The translations under genes and the position numbers were made by a program. A stretch of DNA of 64,000 bases from Mycobacterium sp. MFM001. GTDB lineage: Bacteria > Actinomycetota > Actinomycetes > Mycobacteriales > Mycobacteriaceae. The stretch spans positions 496,001 through 560,000 of the forward strand of contig NZ_BFAB01000001.1 of the NCBI RefSeq assembly GCF_003402475.1. The letters run 5' to 3'. This document shows, one piece after another, positions 55,969-64,000 of this stretch; position 1 is the stretch's first letter; each line of letters opens with the position of its first letter. The notes below the pieces were generated by a model, which was not told the DNA's origin, did no database searches, and worked only from the letters and a program-made list of their open reading frames with translations.

Positions 55969-56607
55969 TCAGTCGGCTTGGCCGTAGATGCTGGTGACCC
56001 AGACGTGGACCAGCGTTTCGAGCAGCTGCTCGTCGGGCACCGACGGACGCTCGTGAGCGAACGACGTCAGCATCACCTTCTCGTTGAGCAGGTTGAGCGC
56101 CGCGGACAAATCCTGGGCCGGCAGCGTCACCGGCGCCGCGCCGCGGGAGCGTTCGGCTTCGATGACCACGGCGATATGGTCGACCCACTTCTGCATGAAC
56201 TTCGACCACAGGTCGCCGATGTCTTTGTTGGTTCGTGCGGCGTCGGCGGCCAGCGACACCGCTCGATGCGACCCGAATGTCTCGACGAAGAGATTGATGC
56301 CGGTGCGCCACAACGTCTTGATGTCGGCCGGCGGGTTGGCGACCATACCCTCCAGCGCCGAATCGGCCTCGACAATCACACGCTCGAACAGCGTGAGCAG
56401 AACGGCGTCTTTCGACGGGAAATAGAAGTAGAACGTCGGGCGGGACAAGCCCGCGCCTTTGGCCAGGTCATCCACCGAGATCTCGCCCAGCGGACGCTCC
56501 GCCAGCAATCGTTCGGCGGTAGCCAGGATCGCGAGCTCGCGGTCGTCACCCGAGGGCCGGGTCGAACGCCGTCCGCGTGGTGCGCGCGCCGGGCTGGTGG
56601 TGGTCAT
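55969..56607 (-). CDS. ethR: EthR, TetR-family repressor of ethA
   Basis: 212 residues from ATG 56607 (Mtb 216); ATG 56616 would add three. The N-terminal TetR HTH (ISVDDLAKGAGLSRPTFYFYF) is almost identical to Mtb EthR. The ligand domain keeps RTGINLFVETFGSH, FMQKWVDHIAVVIEAERSRGAAP and HVWVTSIYG. EthR represses the divergent monooxygenase gene ethA and controls prodrug activation in Mtb. The operator lies in the intergenic gap. Confidence 0.97.
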   Translation of the reverse strand: MTTTSPARAPRGRRSTRPSGDDRELAILATAERLLAERPLGEISVDDLAKGAGLSRPTFYFYFPSKDAVLLTLFERVIVEADSALEGMVANPPADIKTLWRTGINLFVETFGSHRAVSLAADAARTNKDIGDLWSKFMQKWVDHIAVVIEAERSRGAAPVTLPAQDLSAALNLLNEKVMLTSFAHERPSVPDEQLLETLVHVWVTSIYGQAD

Positions 56608-56631
56608 ACCTGCCACTTTACACGCCGTTGA

Positions 56632-56680
56632 GTAATTCGACAGTGTGTTGACTTAATCAACACCGTGTTGATACCGTCGG
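56632..56680. promoter_or_regulatory. EthR operator / ethA-ethR divergent promoter
   Basis: The 77-bp gap holds tgttgacttaatcaaca (56646-56662), a near-perfect palindrome, plus repeated gtgttga half-sites (around 56644 and 56665). Mtb EthR is known to bind a multi-half-site operator of about 55 bp in this gap, and repeats of the same kind are present here. Cooperative binding of several dimers is therefore expected. Confidence 0.75.
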
Positions 56681-56684
56681 TTAC

Positions 56685-58154
56685 ATGACCGAACACCTTG
56701 ACGTTGTCATCGTGGGCGCCGGCATCTCCGGCATCAGCGCGGCCTGGCACTTGCAGGACCGCTGCCCGACCAAGAGCTACGCGATCCTCGAACGCCGCGA
56801 CGACCTCGGCGGCACCTGGGACCTGTTCAAGTACCCGGGCATCCGCTCCGACTCCGACATGTTCACCCTCGGCTTCCGGTTCAAGCCTTGGCGCTCGGCC
56901 CAGTCGATCGCCGACGGCGCCTCGATCAAGAGCTACATCAAGGAGGCCGCAGCGGAGAACGGTATTGACCGGCACATCCGCTACCGGCAGAAGGTAGTGG
57001 GGGCCGACTGGTCGGATGCCGAGAACCGCTGGACGCTGACCGTGGAACACGACGGCCAGCAGAGCACGATCAGCTGCTCGTTTCTGTTCTGCTGCAGCGG
57101 CTACTACAACTACGACGAGGGCTACTCGCCGAAGTTCGAAGGCGCCGACGACTTCGAGGGCACGATCGTGCACCCGCAGCACTGGCCGGAGGGTCTGGAC
57201 TACGCGGGCAAGAAGGTCGTCGTGATCGGATCGGGCGCGACGGCGGTGACTCTCATTCCGGCACTGGTGAATTCGGGCGCCGGGCATGTGACCATGCTGC
57301 AGCGCTCACCGACCTACATCGGCTCGCTGCCGGCGGTCGACCCGTTCGCCGAGCGGGCCAACCGGCTGCTGCCGGCCAAGGCCGCGCACTTTGCCAACCG
57401 CTGGAAGGCGATCGCGTTCAGCACCGGGCAGTACCAGTTTTCGCGGCGGTTCCCGAACTCCATGCGCAAGACGCTGCTGACGATGGCCAAGCGTCGACTG
57501 CCCGAGGGCTACGACGTCGAGAAGCACTTCGGCCCGCGGTACAAGCCGTGGGACCAGCGGCTGTGCCTGGCGCCCAACGGCGATCTGTTCCGTACCATCC
57601 GGAAAGGCCAGGCCGACGTCGTCACCGACACCATCGACCGCTTCACCAAAAAGGGGATCAAGCTCAGCTCCGGCGTGGAGTTGGAAGCCGACATCATCGT
57701 CACCGCAACGGGTTTGAACCTGCAGCTGTTCGGCGGCGCGCAAATGCGGCGCAACGGTGTGCCGGTCGAGCTCAACGACACCATGGCCTACAAGGGCATG
57801 ATGCTGACCGGCATGCCGAACATGGCGTTCACGATCGGCTACACCAATGCGTCCTGGACGCTCAAGGCCGACCTGGTGTCGGAGTTCGTCTGCCGGGTGC
57901 TCAACTACATGGATGCCCGCGGATTCGACACCGTGGTGCCGCAGCACCCCGGCGACTCAGTCGACGAACGCCCGCTGATGGACTTCACGCCCGGCTATGT
58001 GTTGCGGGCATTGGACTATCTGCCTAAGGCGGGGTCGCGCACTCCGTGGCGGCTCAAGCAGAACTACCTGCTGGACCTGCGGCTGATTCGGCGCGGCCGT
58101 GTCGACGACGAGGCGCTGAGCTTCAGCAAGCAGCAGGTGGCGGTCGCGGCTTAG
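56685..58154 (+). CDS. ethA: EthA, FAD-containing Baeyer-Villiger monooxygenase
   Basis: 489 residues, the Mtb length. N-terminal FAD motif [17 protein letters not shown], then [20 protein letters not shown]. Second Rossmann motif [17 protein letters not shown]. The BVMO-type fingerprint lies between the two, around [13 protein letters not shown]. The conserved [11 protein letters not shown] follows. It converts ketones to esters and, in Mtb, activates ethionamide-type prodrugs. Divergent from ethR. Confidence 0.97.
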   Translation: MTEHLDVVIVGAGISGISAAWHLQDRCPTKSYAILERRDDLGGTWDLFKYPGIRSDSDMFTLGFRFKPWRSAQSIADGASIKSYIKEAAAENGIDRHIRYRQKVVGADWSDAENRWTLTVEHDGQQSTISCSFLFCCSGYYNYDEGYSPKFEGADDFEGTIVHPQHWPEGLDYAGKKVVVIGSGATAVTLIPALVNSGAGHVTMLQRSPTYIGSLPAVDPFAERANRLLPAKAAHFANRWKAIAFSTGQYQFSRRFPNSMRKTLLTMAKRRLPEGYDVEKHFGPRYKPWDQRLCLAPNGDLFRTIRKGQADVVTDTIDRFTKKGIKLSSGVELEADIIVTATGLNLQLFGGAQMRRNGVPVELNDTMAYKGMMLTGMPNMAFTIGYTNASWTLKADLVSEFVCRVLNYMDARGFDTVVPQHPGDSVDERPLMDFTPGYVLRALDYLPKAGSRTPWRLKQNYLLDLRLIRRGRVDDEALSFSKQQVAVAA

Positions 58155-58633
58155 GCCGCAGCGACGACGACGATGCCATCGTCGTCGCTGTAGGCGACGT
58201 CACCGGGCGCGAAGGTGACCCCGCCCAGCTCGACGGGGACATCCCGCTCGCCGGCGCCGGTCTTGCTGCTCTTCCGCGGATTGGTGCCCAGCGCCTTGAT
58301 GCCGATGTCGATGCCGCGCAGCGTCGCCGAGTCGCGCACCGCGCCATGGACCACCAGCCCGGCCCACCCGTTGGAGCGCGCGAGCTCGGCGATGACGTCA
58401 CCGACCAGCGCCGAGTGCAGCGAGCCCGCGCCGTCGATCACCAACACCCCGCCGTCGCCGGGCTCGGAGAGCACCGACTTCAACAGCGCGTTGTCCTCGA
58501 AGCAGCGCACGGTGCTGATCGGCCCGGCGAATTGCGCGCGGGCGCCGAACTGGCGGAATTGGACGTCACAGCTGCGGACGTCGGGCCCGATGTCGTCGAC
58601 CAGGTCGGCGGTGGGCCGGAAAGTCACCGGCAC
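58151..58633 (-). CDS. rraA: RraA-like protein (Rv3853, annotated menG in older work)
   Basis: 160 residues from GTG 58633 (Mtb 157). It starts [20 protein letters not shown] and keeps [38 protein letters not shown] and [20 protein letters not shown]. RraA folds as a trimeric ring and inhibits RNase E. The methyltransferase name menG is a misassignment for this family. Convergent with ethA (4-base overlap) and immediately downstream of hns. Confidence 0.93.
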   Translation of the reverse strand: MPVTFRPTADLVDDIGPDVRSCDVQFRQFGARAQFAGPISTVRCFEDNALLKSVLSEPGDGGVLVIDGAGSLHSALVGDVIAELARSNGWAGLVVHGAVRDSATLRGIDIGIKALGTNPRKSSKTGAGERDVPVELGGVTFAPGDVAYSDDDGIVVVAAA

Positions 58634-58634
58634 G

Positions 58635-59162
58635 TCAGCTGCCGCGCCGACGTAGCTGGCGCACCAGCAGCAACGCCAGCAGACCGACCGCAATGGCCAC
58701 CGCGAACGGCAGCGGCGAGCGACCGGCGGCCGAGAGTGCCGGCGCTGCGGCCACCGGGTTGTTGGCCGAGGCTACGGCTGACTTCGCCTGTGCGGCAGCC
58801 TCTTTGGCGCCAGCGGCGAGTTGGCCGTTGGTCTCGATCCGCGGCTGCTCGACCGGCTTGACGGCGGCCGGCTCGGCTTTCTTGGCGGGGGCCTTCTTCG
58901 CAGGCGCTTTCTTGGCGGGCGCCTTTTTGGCCGGTGATTTCTTGGCCGGCGGCTGCTGGGCCTTCTTCGCAGGCGCCTTTTTGGCGGGCGTCTTCTTGGC
59001 CGCCTTCTCGGGTGGCTTGTCCGCTGCTTTGTCCGCGGGGGCCGGCTCGGGCGGCGGCGGTGGTGCCTTGTCGGCGGGAGGTGCGGGCGGCGACGGCGGG
59101 GTAGGGCCCGCGCCCGGCGCGTCTTCTGGTGCGTTGTCCGGTTGATCCTGCGGGTCTGCCAT
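58635..59162 (-). CDS. hns: Hns-like membrane-anchored PAKK-repeat protein (Rv3852-like)
   Basis: 175 residues from ATG 59162 (Mtb Rv3852 134). A long Pro-rich acidic start (residues 1-45) precedes PAKK repeats ([28 protein letters not shown]), a conserved [20 protein letters not shown] and a C-terminal transmembrane helix ([20 protein letters not shown]). The tail is diagnostic. The repeats resemble eukaryotic histone H1 tails and bind DNA. The N-terminal Pro-rich extension is longer than in Mtb. Confidence 0.92.
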   Translation of the reverse strand: MADPQDQPDNAPEDAPGAGPTPPSPPAPPADKAPPPPPEPAPADKAADKPPEKAAKKTPAKKAPAKKAQQPPAKKSPAKKAPAKKAPAKKAPAKKAEPAAVKPVEQPRIETNGQLAAGAKEAAAQAKSAVASANNPVAAAPALSAAGRSPLPFAVAIAVGLLALLLVRQLRRRGS

Positions 59163-59235
59163 GCGGCCGCTCCTTTGCAGTTCCTCGTCGCGTACACCGG
59201 TCGACACCAACGGTCGAACCCCATCATGCCAGGGG

Positions 59236-59751
59236 CTAGGACCGGTGCCGCACCGCCCACAGCGCGGCGCCGGCCACCAGCACCACCGCACCCAGCGCGA
59301 ATGGCCACGCTGGGATGCCGCGGTCCGTGTCGTCCTCGGGCCGTGCAGCCGGGCCGGGCCTTCCGGTGCCCGCAACGCTGAGCCGAAACGACCAGGAACC
59401 CGTCACGACGTGGCCGTCTGCCGAGGTCACCCGGTAGTTCACCGTGTAGTCGCCGGCCGGGCCCAGCGGCCGCAGCGCGACGCTGACGACGGCGCCCTGC
59501 ACCTGCGCGTCCCCGGACGACCACAGGTTGCCGTCCGGCCCGACGACCGTCATGGCCGCGAACGTGGTCTGCAGCCGCTCGTTGAACGTGGCGCTGACCC
59601 GCGCCGGGCCGGCGCTCAGGACGGCGTTCTCGGCCGGGTCGGCCGCCACCCGGGTGGCGTGAGCGGCGGCAGGTCCGGCGGTCAGCGTGACGACGGCGGC
59701 CAGCGCCGCCAGCAACACGCTCAGCGCAGCGGCGCGCGCCGCGCCGCTCAT
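59236..59751 (-). CDS. CopC-domain copper resistance protein
   Basis: 171 residues from ATG 59751, overlapping the ycnI-like stop by ATGA. A signal peptide occupies 1-30 (LAAVVTLTAGPAAA) and is followed by mature His (AHATRVAADPAENAVLS), typical of CopC copper ligands. The CopC beta-sandwich continues with ARVSATFNERLQ and YRVTSADGHVVTGSWSF. A C-terminal helix anchors the protein. It likely binds copper outside the membrane. Confidence 0.9.
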   Translation of the reverse strand: MSGAARAAALSVLLAALAAVVTLTAGPAAAHATRVAADPAENAVLSAGPARVSATFNERLQTTFAAMTVVGPDGNLWSSGDAQVQGAVVSVALRPLGPAGDYTVNYRVTSADGHVVTGSWSFRLSVAGTGRPGPAARPEDDTDRGIPAWPFALGAVVLVAGAALWAVRHRS

Positions 59752-60419
59752 GTCCTTCGCCGGATCAGCGTCAGCGCGACGCCGAGGGCAGCGACCAGCA
59801 GCGCCGCGCCGCCCAGGAGCCGGGCCGTGTTGTCGGGCGTCGCCTTGTGCTGACCGGTCTGCGGCACTGCCTCGGTCAGCGGGCCGGGATGCGCGGGGTG
59901 GTGGTGTTGCGGTGACGCGGCCGGTCCCGCCGTCAGGGTCAGCCGGGGCGCCGGGTGCTCCGGCTCGCCGCCGCCGGGCATTGGCGGCTGGTCCCACTTG
60001 ACCACCGACCCGTCCGCGTAGGTCTGGGTGGCGGGGAAGCTGACGGTGTCCGCGTCGGGCAGCTGTACCGATATCCGGAACAGCGCAAATTGATCCGCCG
60101 GGATACCGCCGCCCTGTGCGGCCGTCCATGTGACCGAGTGCACGGTGCCCGATGCGGTGTCCCGGTCGAGGCTGGCCGTCCAGCCCGGCATGGTCTCGGT
60201 GCTGGCCGACCCCACGTCCGGCAGTGCAACAGCGAGCGCGGTGGTCGCCGCGCCCGTCGGCGACTCGTTGGGTACCGAGAACGTGACGATGGCATGACCG
60301 CCGCGGACCGGGTTTTCGCTACTGGCATGCACATGCGCCGACGCCGGCGCGATGCCGAGCGTGGAGCCGCAGTAGAGCACGGCCGCTGCGGCGGCTGCGA
60401 TCAGCGGGCGCGACGGCAC
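59748..60419 (-). CDS. YcnI-like (DUF1775) copper-binding protein
   Basis: 223 residues. A signal peptide (1-28, ending IAPASA) is followed by mature start HVHASSENPVRGGHAIVTFSVPNESPTGA, the YcnI fold that binds copper with an N-terminal histidine and Trp. KWDQPPMPGGGEPEHPAP and a C-terminal transmembrane helix follow. Coupled to copC (ATGA). I recall no copC-ycnI pair between hns and Rv3850 in Mtb. Confidence 0.9.
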   Translation of the reverse strand: MPSRPLIAAAAAAVLYCGSTLGIAPASAHVHASSENPVRGGHAIVTFSVPNESPTGAATTALAVALPDVGSASTETMPGWTASLDRDTASGTVHSVTWTAAQGGGIPADQFALFRISVQLPDADTVSFPATQTYADGSVVKWDQPPMPGGGEPEHPAPRLTLTAGPAASPQHHHPAHPGPLTEAVPQTGQHKATPDNTARLLGGAALLVAALGVALTLIRRRT

Positions 60420-60421
60420 GG

Positions 60422-61078
60422 TCAGGCCAGCCCGAGCCGGGCCATCAAGTCGGCCTCGACCTCGTCGAGCTGTTTGGAGATCGCGGCGTGCGCGGCCCGC
60501 CGCCGCTGGGCGGGCATGTTCTCGGCGGCGGTGATGGCCGCGGACAGGTCGGCGAGCCGATCGGACATGGCCGCCGCGAACTGCTTGGTCTCGGCGTCTT
60601 TGGGCTTTTTCTCCTGCACCGTCCGCAGCGATTGTTCGGCTCCGGCGATGCGGGCCGACAACCGCGCGCCGTGTCCGGAGAACTGACCGATCTGTGCCAG
60701 CGGAACGCCGAGTTGGTCGGCGCGGCGTTGGTCCATCAGCCCGCGGGCGGCGATCGCGGCCCGGTACACGAGGGGCACGACGATCGGTGCGAGCAGCCGT
60801 GAGATCGTCAGCACTCGGCGAATCCTGCTGGGGGACAACAGCTTGCCCTCCCGCGCCGCCTTGAGCTCGGCCTCGGCGACCTTGAGCGCGGACCGGTCAC
60901 TGTCGCGCTGCGCCTTCAGCTGCGCCTTGAGCGCCTTGGTCTCGGCGCGCTGTGCGGCCTTGAACTTGCGCGCCTCGTTCTTGGCGGCCAGTTTGGCCTC
61001 CAGCTTGGCGCGGGCCTTGATCGCACGGGCCTCGGCACGACGCATTGCGCGGCTTTTTCGCTTGCGGAACAGGCCCAT
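60422..61078 (-). CDS. Rv3850-like conserved Lys/Arg-rich protein
   Basis: 218 residues, exactly the Mtb Rv3850 length, from ATG 61078. A very basic start (GLFRKRKSRAMRRAEARAIK) and a long charged coiled coil (residues 10-95) are followed by one hydrophobic segment (LTISRLLAPIVVPLVYRAAI) and a second helical region. Function unknown. It ends 2 bases before the ycnI-like gene. Confidence 0.92.
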   Translation of the reverse strand: MGLFRKRKSRAMRRAEARAIKARAKLEAKLAAKNEARKFKAAQRAETKALKAQLKAQRDSDRSALKVAEAELKAAREGKLLSPSRIRRVLTISRLLAPIVVPLVYRAAIAARGLMDQRRADQLGVPLAQIGQFSGHGARLSARIAGAEQSLRTVQEKKPKDAETKQFAAAMSDRLADLSAAITAAENMPAQRRRAAHAAISKQLDEVEADLMARLGLA

Positions 61079-61179
61079 TCCCGGCCGCCTCCCCGGTTTC
61101 TCGTCGGCTGTCGCGATCCGTGATCGCTGGGCCAACCCTAACCGGAACGGGGCGTCGCTACGTCGTCAGGTCGGGACAG

Positions 61180-61578
61180 CTAGGCGTCGAGATGCTCTTT
61201 GCGGCGCAGCTCCTCGACGCGCTGCACGATGTCTTGTTGCGCCTCGGAGGATAATCCACTGGCGCCCAACGCAATTCGACGAACGTTCTCGTCGCGCATC
61301 GTGGCCAGCCAGGAAAGCTCCTTGTCGAGCTTTTCGTAATACTCGTCGTCGGTGAAGTAAGCCGGCTTGATGCGGAAGAAGTTCGCCAGGGCCGCCATGG
61401 TCGCCGCCGACGGATTGGTGCGGTTGCCTGAGCGCAGTTGTGACAGGTAGGGAGCAGACATCGTGATGCCCTCCGCCTTGAGCGCCGCGATCACCTCAGC
61501 GGACGTGTGCGGTCCTCGTCCGGGTGGGTACACCGTGTCGAACAGGCGGTTCAGGCGCGCAGCGAACGTCGTGCTCAT
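61180..61578 (-). CDS. espR: EspR, nucleoid-associated regulator of ESX-1 genes
   Basis: 132 residues from ATG 61578, the Mtb length. N-terminal HTH (ITMSAPYLSQLRSGNRTNPS) and C-terminal dimerisation helices (FFRIKPAYFTDDEYYEKLDK). EspR binds upstream of espACD and many other loci in Mtb and positively controls ESX-1 secretion. It lies about 6 kb from the EspA/C/D-like cluster at 53282-55122. Confidence 0.97.
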   Translation of the reverse strand: MSTTFAARLNRLFDTVYPPGRGPHTSAEVIAALKAEGITMSAPYLSQLRSGNRTNPSAATMAALANFFRIKPAYFTDDEYYEKLDKELSWLATMRDENVRRIALGASGLSSEAQQDIVQRVEELRRKEHLDA

Positions 61579-61904
61579 CGATATGACCTCCACCAGGGTT
61601 GGTAGGACGAATGATTCTAGGCACGTATTTGCTGATCATGGTAGCGACACTTGTCGGATGAACCAAGTGCAAACCTGAGCCGAATTGACGCCGGGGGTCT
61701 GAGCCGCGGTCGGTAAGGCGCGGCGCGCGCGTTGTACAGCGGATTCTCATGTTGCACCAAGCGAATTGTGACGCGTCGCGTTGTTGTCGCAGCGGCCGGA
61801 CGGGCGCGACAGCATTGTCGGGCGAACAGAGCTCGCGCCGGGCAACACGTCGGCTACGACGACGCGTCGAAAAGCAGCTTTGCTGTCGGAGGCGGCAACG
61901 CCGC
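61579..61904. promoter_or_regulatory. 326-bp gap upstream of espR
   Basis: No gene seen. Both flanking genes are on the - strand, so the gap holds the espR promoter and the end of the Mn-exporter transcript. EspR and other nucleoid proteins are known in Mtb to bind near the espR start, but I could not mark specific sites. The segment nearest espR is AT-richer than the rest. Confidence 0.5.
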
Positions 61905-62603
61905 TCAGGCGACGTCCGGGGAGGCCTCCGGGACGGGCGCGACAGCCGACCGGGAGCGCACGAAACGCACCGTCGCGACGATCGCCGCGACCAGTATCGT
62001 CGCCGCGGTCACCCCGATGGCCGCCCACCGCCAGCCCAGTGCGCCGTCGAACAGCAACCACATTCCGAAGACCAGGAACAGCAGGCTGGCCAATACGTGT
62101 AGCAGCCCTTCGGGCAGCCGCCGGTGTAGCAGGATCCCCGCCCCGATCGCCAGCCCGTCGGCGACGATCATCGCGACCGTGGTGCCGATCCACACGCCGG
62201 CCCAGTCGTGGTCGGCCGCCAGCGCGACGGTGGCCAGTGTGGTCTTGTCGCCGAGTTCTGCCAGCAGAAACGACGAGACCACGGCGAGCAGCGCGAATCG
62301 GGGCTCCCGGACTGGGCGCACACCGTCGTCGCCGCTGCTGGTGCCCTCGCGCCAGGTCCACACCGCGAAAACGAAGAACGCGATGGCCGCCGCGAAGGCC
62401 ATCGGTTGGGCGGGCAGCGTCAACCCGAGGAAATGCCCGATGGCCACCGAAACACCATGTGCCACGCAGGCCGCGATGCCCACCCCGGTCAACACCACCC
62501 ACCAGCGGTAGCGCAGTGCGTAGGTCATGGTGATGAGTTGAGAGCGGTCGCCGAGCTCGGCGAGGAAAACCACTCCGAAGCTCAGGAGTGCGGCTGCGAG
62601 CAT
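61905..62603 (-). CDS. Rv3848-like UPF0016 (TMEM165/Gdt1/MneA) Mn exporter
   Basis: 232 residues from ATG 62603, with aaagg about nine bases upstream. Six to seven transmembrane helices, with the two signature motifs ELGDRSQLITM (residue ~17) and ELGDKTTLATV (residue ~120). UPF0016 proteins export Mn2+ or Ca2+. Longer frames starting upstream (62675) overlap a yybP-ykoY riboswitch, so I use 62603. Controlled by that riboswitch. Confidence 0.93.
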   Translation of the reverse strand: MLAAALLSFGVVFLAELGDRSQLITMTYALRYRWWVVLTGVGIAACVAHGVSVAIGHFLGLTLPAQPMAFAAAIAFFVFAVWTWREGTSSGDDGVRPVREPRFALLAVVSSFLLAELGDKTTLATVALAADHDWAGVWIGTTVAMIVADGLAIGAGILLHRRLPEGLLHVLASLLFLVFGMWLLFDGALGWRWAAIGVTAATILVAAIVATVRFVRSRSAVAPVPEASPDVA

Positions 62604-62647
62604 GTGTGGCGACCTTTCGACGCGTCGTCGACGGAGCCACGCTCCGC

Positions 62648-62760
62648 CGAACATCGGGTCGAAGGTCTCGCCCACCGACCGATCGGCCGGTTCGCCAGCC
62701 GGGCTGTTCGCCAGTATGTCGACTCGACGATTGCGGGCTACTCCCCTTCGCTAATTGCCC
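62648..62760 (-). ncRNA. yybP-ykoY Mn2+ riboswitch
   Basis: On the - strand, gcgaaggggagtagcccgc (62753-62735 region) contains the L1 core GGGGAGUAG, and gtgggcgagaccttcgacc (around 62675-62657) contains the L3 core GCGAGACCUUC. P1 can pair CGAAGG with CCUUCG. Between them are gtcgacatactggc and a GC hairpin (ggctggcgaaccggcc). These are the conserved features of the yybP-ykoY Mn2+ aptamer. It ends about 45 bases before the exporter start, so it likely senses Mn2+ to switch that gene on. Confidence 0.9.
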
Positions 62761-62881
62761 AGGCTAGCGGTCGTCATCGATCGGCACCAGCGCGCGGGGC
62801 GAGTTCGGGTAGCCGTATTTCTCGATTCGCCAAGTGGCGGTTTGCGATTCGACCCACTGACAACCGAGACGTCGGAATGCG

Positions 62882-63418
62882 TTATGCGGCAAGCAGCATC
62901 GCCAGAATCGCCGTGTCGGGATGGCTGATGGGGTCGACGCCGACGCGGCTCACCATCGAGGTGACGGTCCCGTCGGCTTCGGCTTCCACCCACGCCGCCC
63001 GGTGTTCCAGTCCCAGATACGGCAAGCCGGGCAACAACACGCAACCCGACGCCGCCCCCGTGCATTCCGGCAACGAGGGCATGGTCTCCGACGGCGGATG
63101 CAACATCAACAGCGCCGGCGGTTGACGATCTGCGAAATAGCCTGGCTGGATTGCCGATTCGCCGACGACGGGTCCTTCTGCCAACACTAGGCCGACCGTG
63201 CCCGGCGGTGCCGGCGACTCCGGCAACTCCTCGCGAGCACCGAATACCGTTGTGGTGGAAAGCAATCCGGGCAGCGACGCGACCCTGACGGCAACCATCA
63301 GCAGCTGCGCCCACTCCTTCGTCGAATCAGGCCAGCGGCCGAAGATCACGAAGCCCTTCAGGACGCCGTGTGAATGGAACGGGGCGACCTCGACGGCCCT
63401 GCCTGACCCAGTTTCCAT
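62882..63418 (-). CDS. Rv3847-like conserved protein
   Basis: 178 residues (Mtb Rv3847 177). Start METGSGRAVEVAPFHSHGV. Features: GFVIFGRWPDSTKEWAQLLM, LPGLLSTTTVFGAREELPES, GESAIQPGYFADRQ. I see no enzyme motif or membrane helix and do not know its function. In Mtb it also lies next to sodA. Confidence 0.88.
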   Translation of the reverse strand: METGSGRAVEVAPFHSHGVLKGFVIFGRWPDSTKEWAQLLMVAVRVASLPGLLSTTTVFGAREELPESPAPPGTVGLVLAEGPVVGESAIQPGYFADRQPPALLMLHPPSETMPSLPECTGAASGCVLLPGLPYLGLEHRAAWVEAEADGTVTSMVSRVGVDPISHPDTAILAMLLAA

Positions 63419-63530
63419 ATGGCCCTCCGCGATACCTCATTCGCAACACCCCGGTGGGTCGATGAGCACAGCATGCGCTTGGCGATGAATACCCGCAAGC
63501 GGACACGGCCAACCGCGGCTGACCGACGCA

Positions 63531-63562
63531 AAAGGGGCGCCGCGCGAACTGCGCGACGCCCC
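63531..63562 (-). terminator. Intrinsic terminator after sodA
   Basis: On the - strand, a 12-bp stem (ggggcgtcgcgc / gcgcggcgcccc, one G-U) with loop agttc is followed by ttttg. It lies about 20 bases past the sodA stop, in the right orientation. Good match to an intrinsic terminator. Confidence 0.8.
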
Positions 63563-63580
63563 CTGCCGAAGCCTGCCGGA

Positions 63581-64000
63581 TCAGCCGAAAACCAGCCCCT
63601 TGGTCTTCGAGGTCGCGGCCTCGTAACGCGACTGCACGTCGGCCCAGTTGACGACGTTCCAGAACGCCTTGACGTAGTCCGCCTTGACGTTCTTGTACTG
63701 CAGGTAGAAGGCGTGCTCCCACATGTCGACCTGCAGCAGCGGAATGATGCCCAGCGGGACGTTGGCCTGCTGGTCGTAGAGCTGGAACGTCAGCAGCTTG
63801 TCGCCGAGGCTGTCGTAGCCGAGCACCGCCCAGCCCGACCCCTGCAACCCGTTGGCTGCGGCGCTGAACTGAGCCCGGAACTTGTCGAACGAGCCGAACG
63901 CGTCGTCGATGGCCGCGGCAAGCTCACCGGTCGGCTTGTCACCGCCGTTCGGCGACAGGTTCTTCCACCAGATCGAGTGGTTGACGTGACCGCCGAGGTG
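63581..64000 (-). CDS. sodA: Superoxide dismutase SodA (Fe/Mn), 5'-truncated by window edge
   Basis: C-terminal 139 residues of a ~207-residue enzyme; the frame is open to the window end. It starts [19 protein letters not shown], then metal ligands Asp and His in [19 protein letters not shown], then [16 protein letters not shown]. The C-terminus TKGLVFG is nearly the Mtb one (TKGLIFG). The residue around [14 protein letters not shown] is the active-site Gln/Gly region. It is secreted in Mtb without a Sec signal. Confidence 0.96.
   Translation of the reverse strand, partial: HLGGHVNHSIWWKNLSPNGGDKPTGELAAAIDDAFGSFDKFRAQFSAAANGLQGSGWAVLGYDSLGDKLLTFQLYDQQANVPLGIIPLLQVDMWEHAFYLQYKNVKADYVKAFWNVVNWADVQSRYEAATSKTKGLVFG

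Noticed and set aside
58772..59381. Frames on both strands across hns
   Set aside because: Produced by the lysine/proline/alanine repeats of Hns read in other frames.
62604..62675. N-terminal extension of the Mn exporter (start 62675)
   Set aside because: It would translate through the conserved riboswitch core, and the extra residues are not membrane-like.

Overview
The window is high-GC mycobacterial DNA and matches the ESX (type VII secretion) neighbourhood of a slow-growing, non-tuberculous Mycobacterium. The evidence is esxB/esxA, espI, eccD1, espJ, espK, espL, espB, eccE1 and mycP1, a complete ESX-2-type locus, and the gltBD, ethA/ethR, hns, espR and sodA neighbourhood. Gene lengths agree closely with the M. 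tuberculosis (Mtb) orthologues (GltB 1527 aa, GltD 488, EthA 489, EspR 132, Rv3850 218). No tRNA, rRNA, insertion sequence or CRISPR array was seen. Statements about Mtb gene order are from memory.

Layout. (1) 1-13012: right-hand part of ESX-1. esxB (5' truncated by the window), esxA, espI, eccD1 and a split espJ lie on the + strand. They converge on espK, a proline-rich membrane protein gene, espL, espB, eccE1 and mycP1 on the - strand. (2) 13180-24721: accessory region between ESX-1 and ESX-2. It holds a pirin/GNAT pair, three peptidoglycan-hydrolase genes with ESX-substrate-like or shared N-terminal domains (14621, 19402, 23804), WXG/EspC-like proteins, an acyl-CoA dehydrogenase, a WhiB5-like regulator and an XRE regulator. 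(3) 24724-39730: ESX-2 core in one + strand run: eccB2, eccC2, PE, PPE, esxD, esxC, espG2, eccD2, mycP2, eccE2, eccA2. Many junctions are 4-base stop/start overlaps. (4) 39953-50494: an Rv3860-like MinD ATPase divergent from gltBD, a 46-aa small protein, an F420-type oxidoreductase, a membrane protein and a PHP/PolX-like protein. (5) 50483-55966: a Y-family polymerase (DinB3-like) and a satellite ESX-substrate cluster of EspE/A-like, EspF/C-like and EspH/D-like proteins plus a membrane-anchored beta-propeller-like protein, with a LURP/scramblase-like gene alongside. (6) 55969-64000: ethR/ethA with an operator, rraA, hns, a copC-ycnI pair, Rv3850-like, espR, an Rv3848-like Mn exporter behind a yybP-ykoY riboswitch, Rv3847-like, and the 3' two thirds of sodA.

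How it fits together. ESX-1 and ESX-2 export EsxAB/Esp and PE/PPE/Esx substrates. EspG, EspI, EspK, EspL and EccA are cytosolic partners; EccB/C/D/E and MycP form the membrane machine; several hydrolases could open peptidoglycan for it. EspR, known in Mtb to activate espACD, is encoded about 6 kb from the satellite EspA/C/D-like cluster, which makes that cluster the most attractive candidate for an undescribed ESX effector module. Gene order differs from Mtb: ESX-2 sits between ESX-1 and glt, and ESX-1 is inverted relative to glt.
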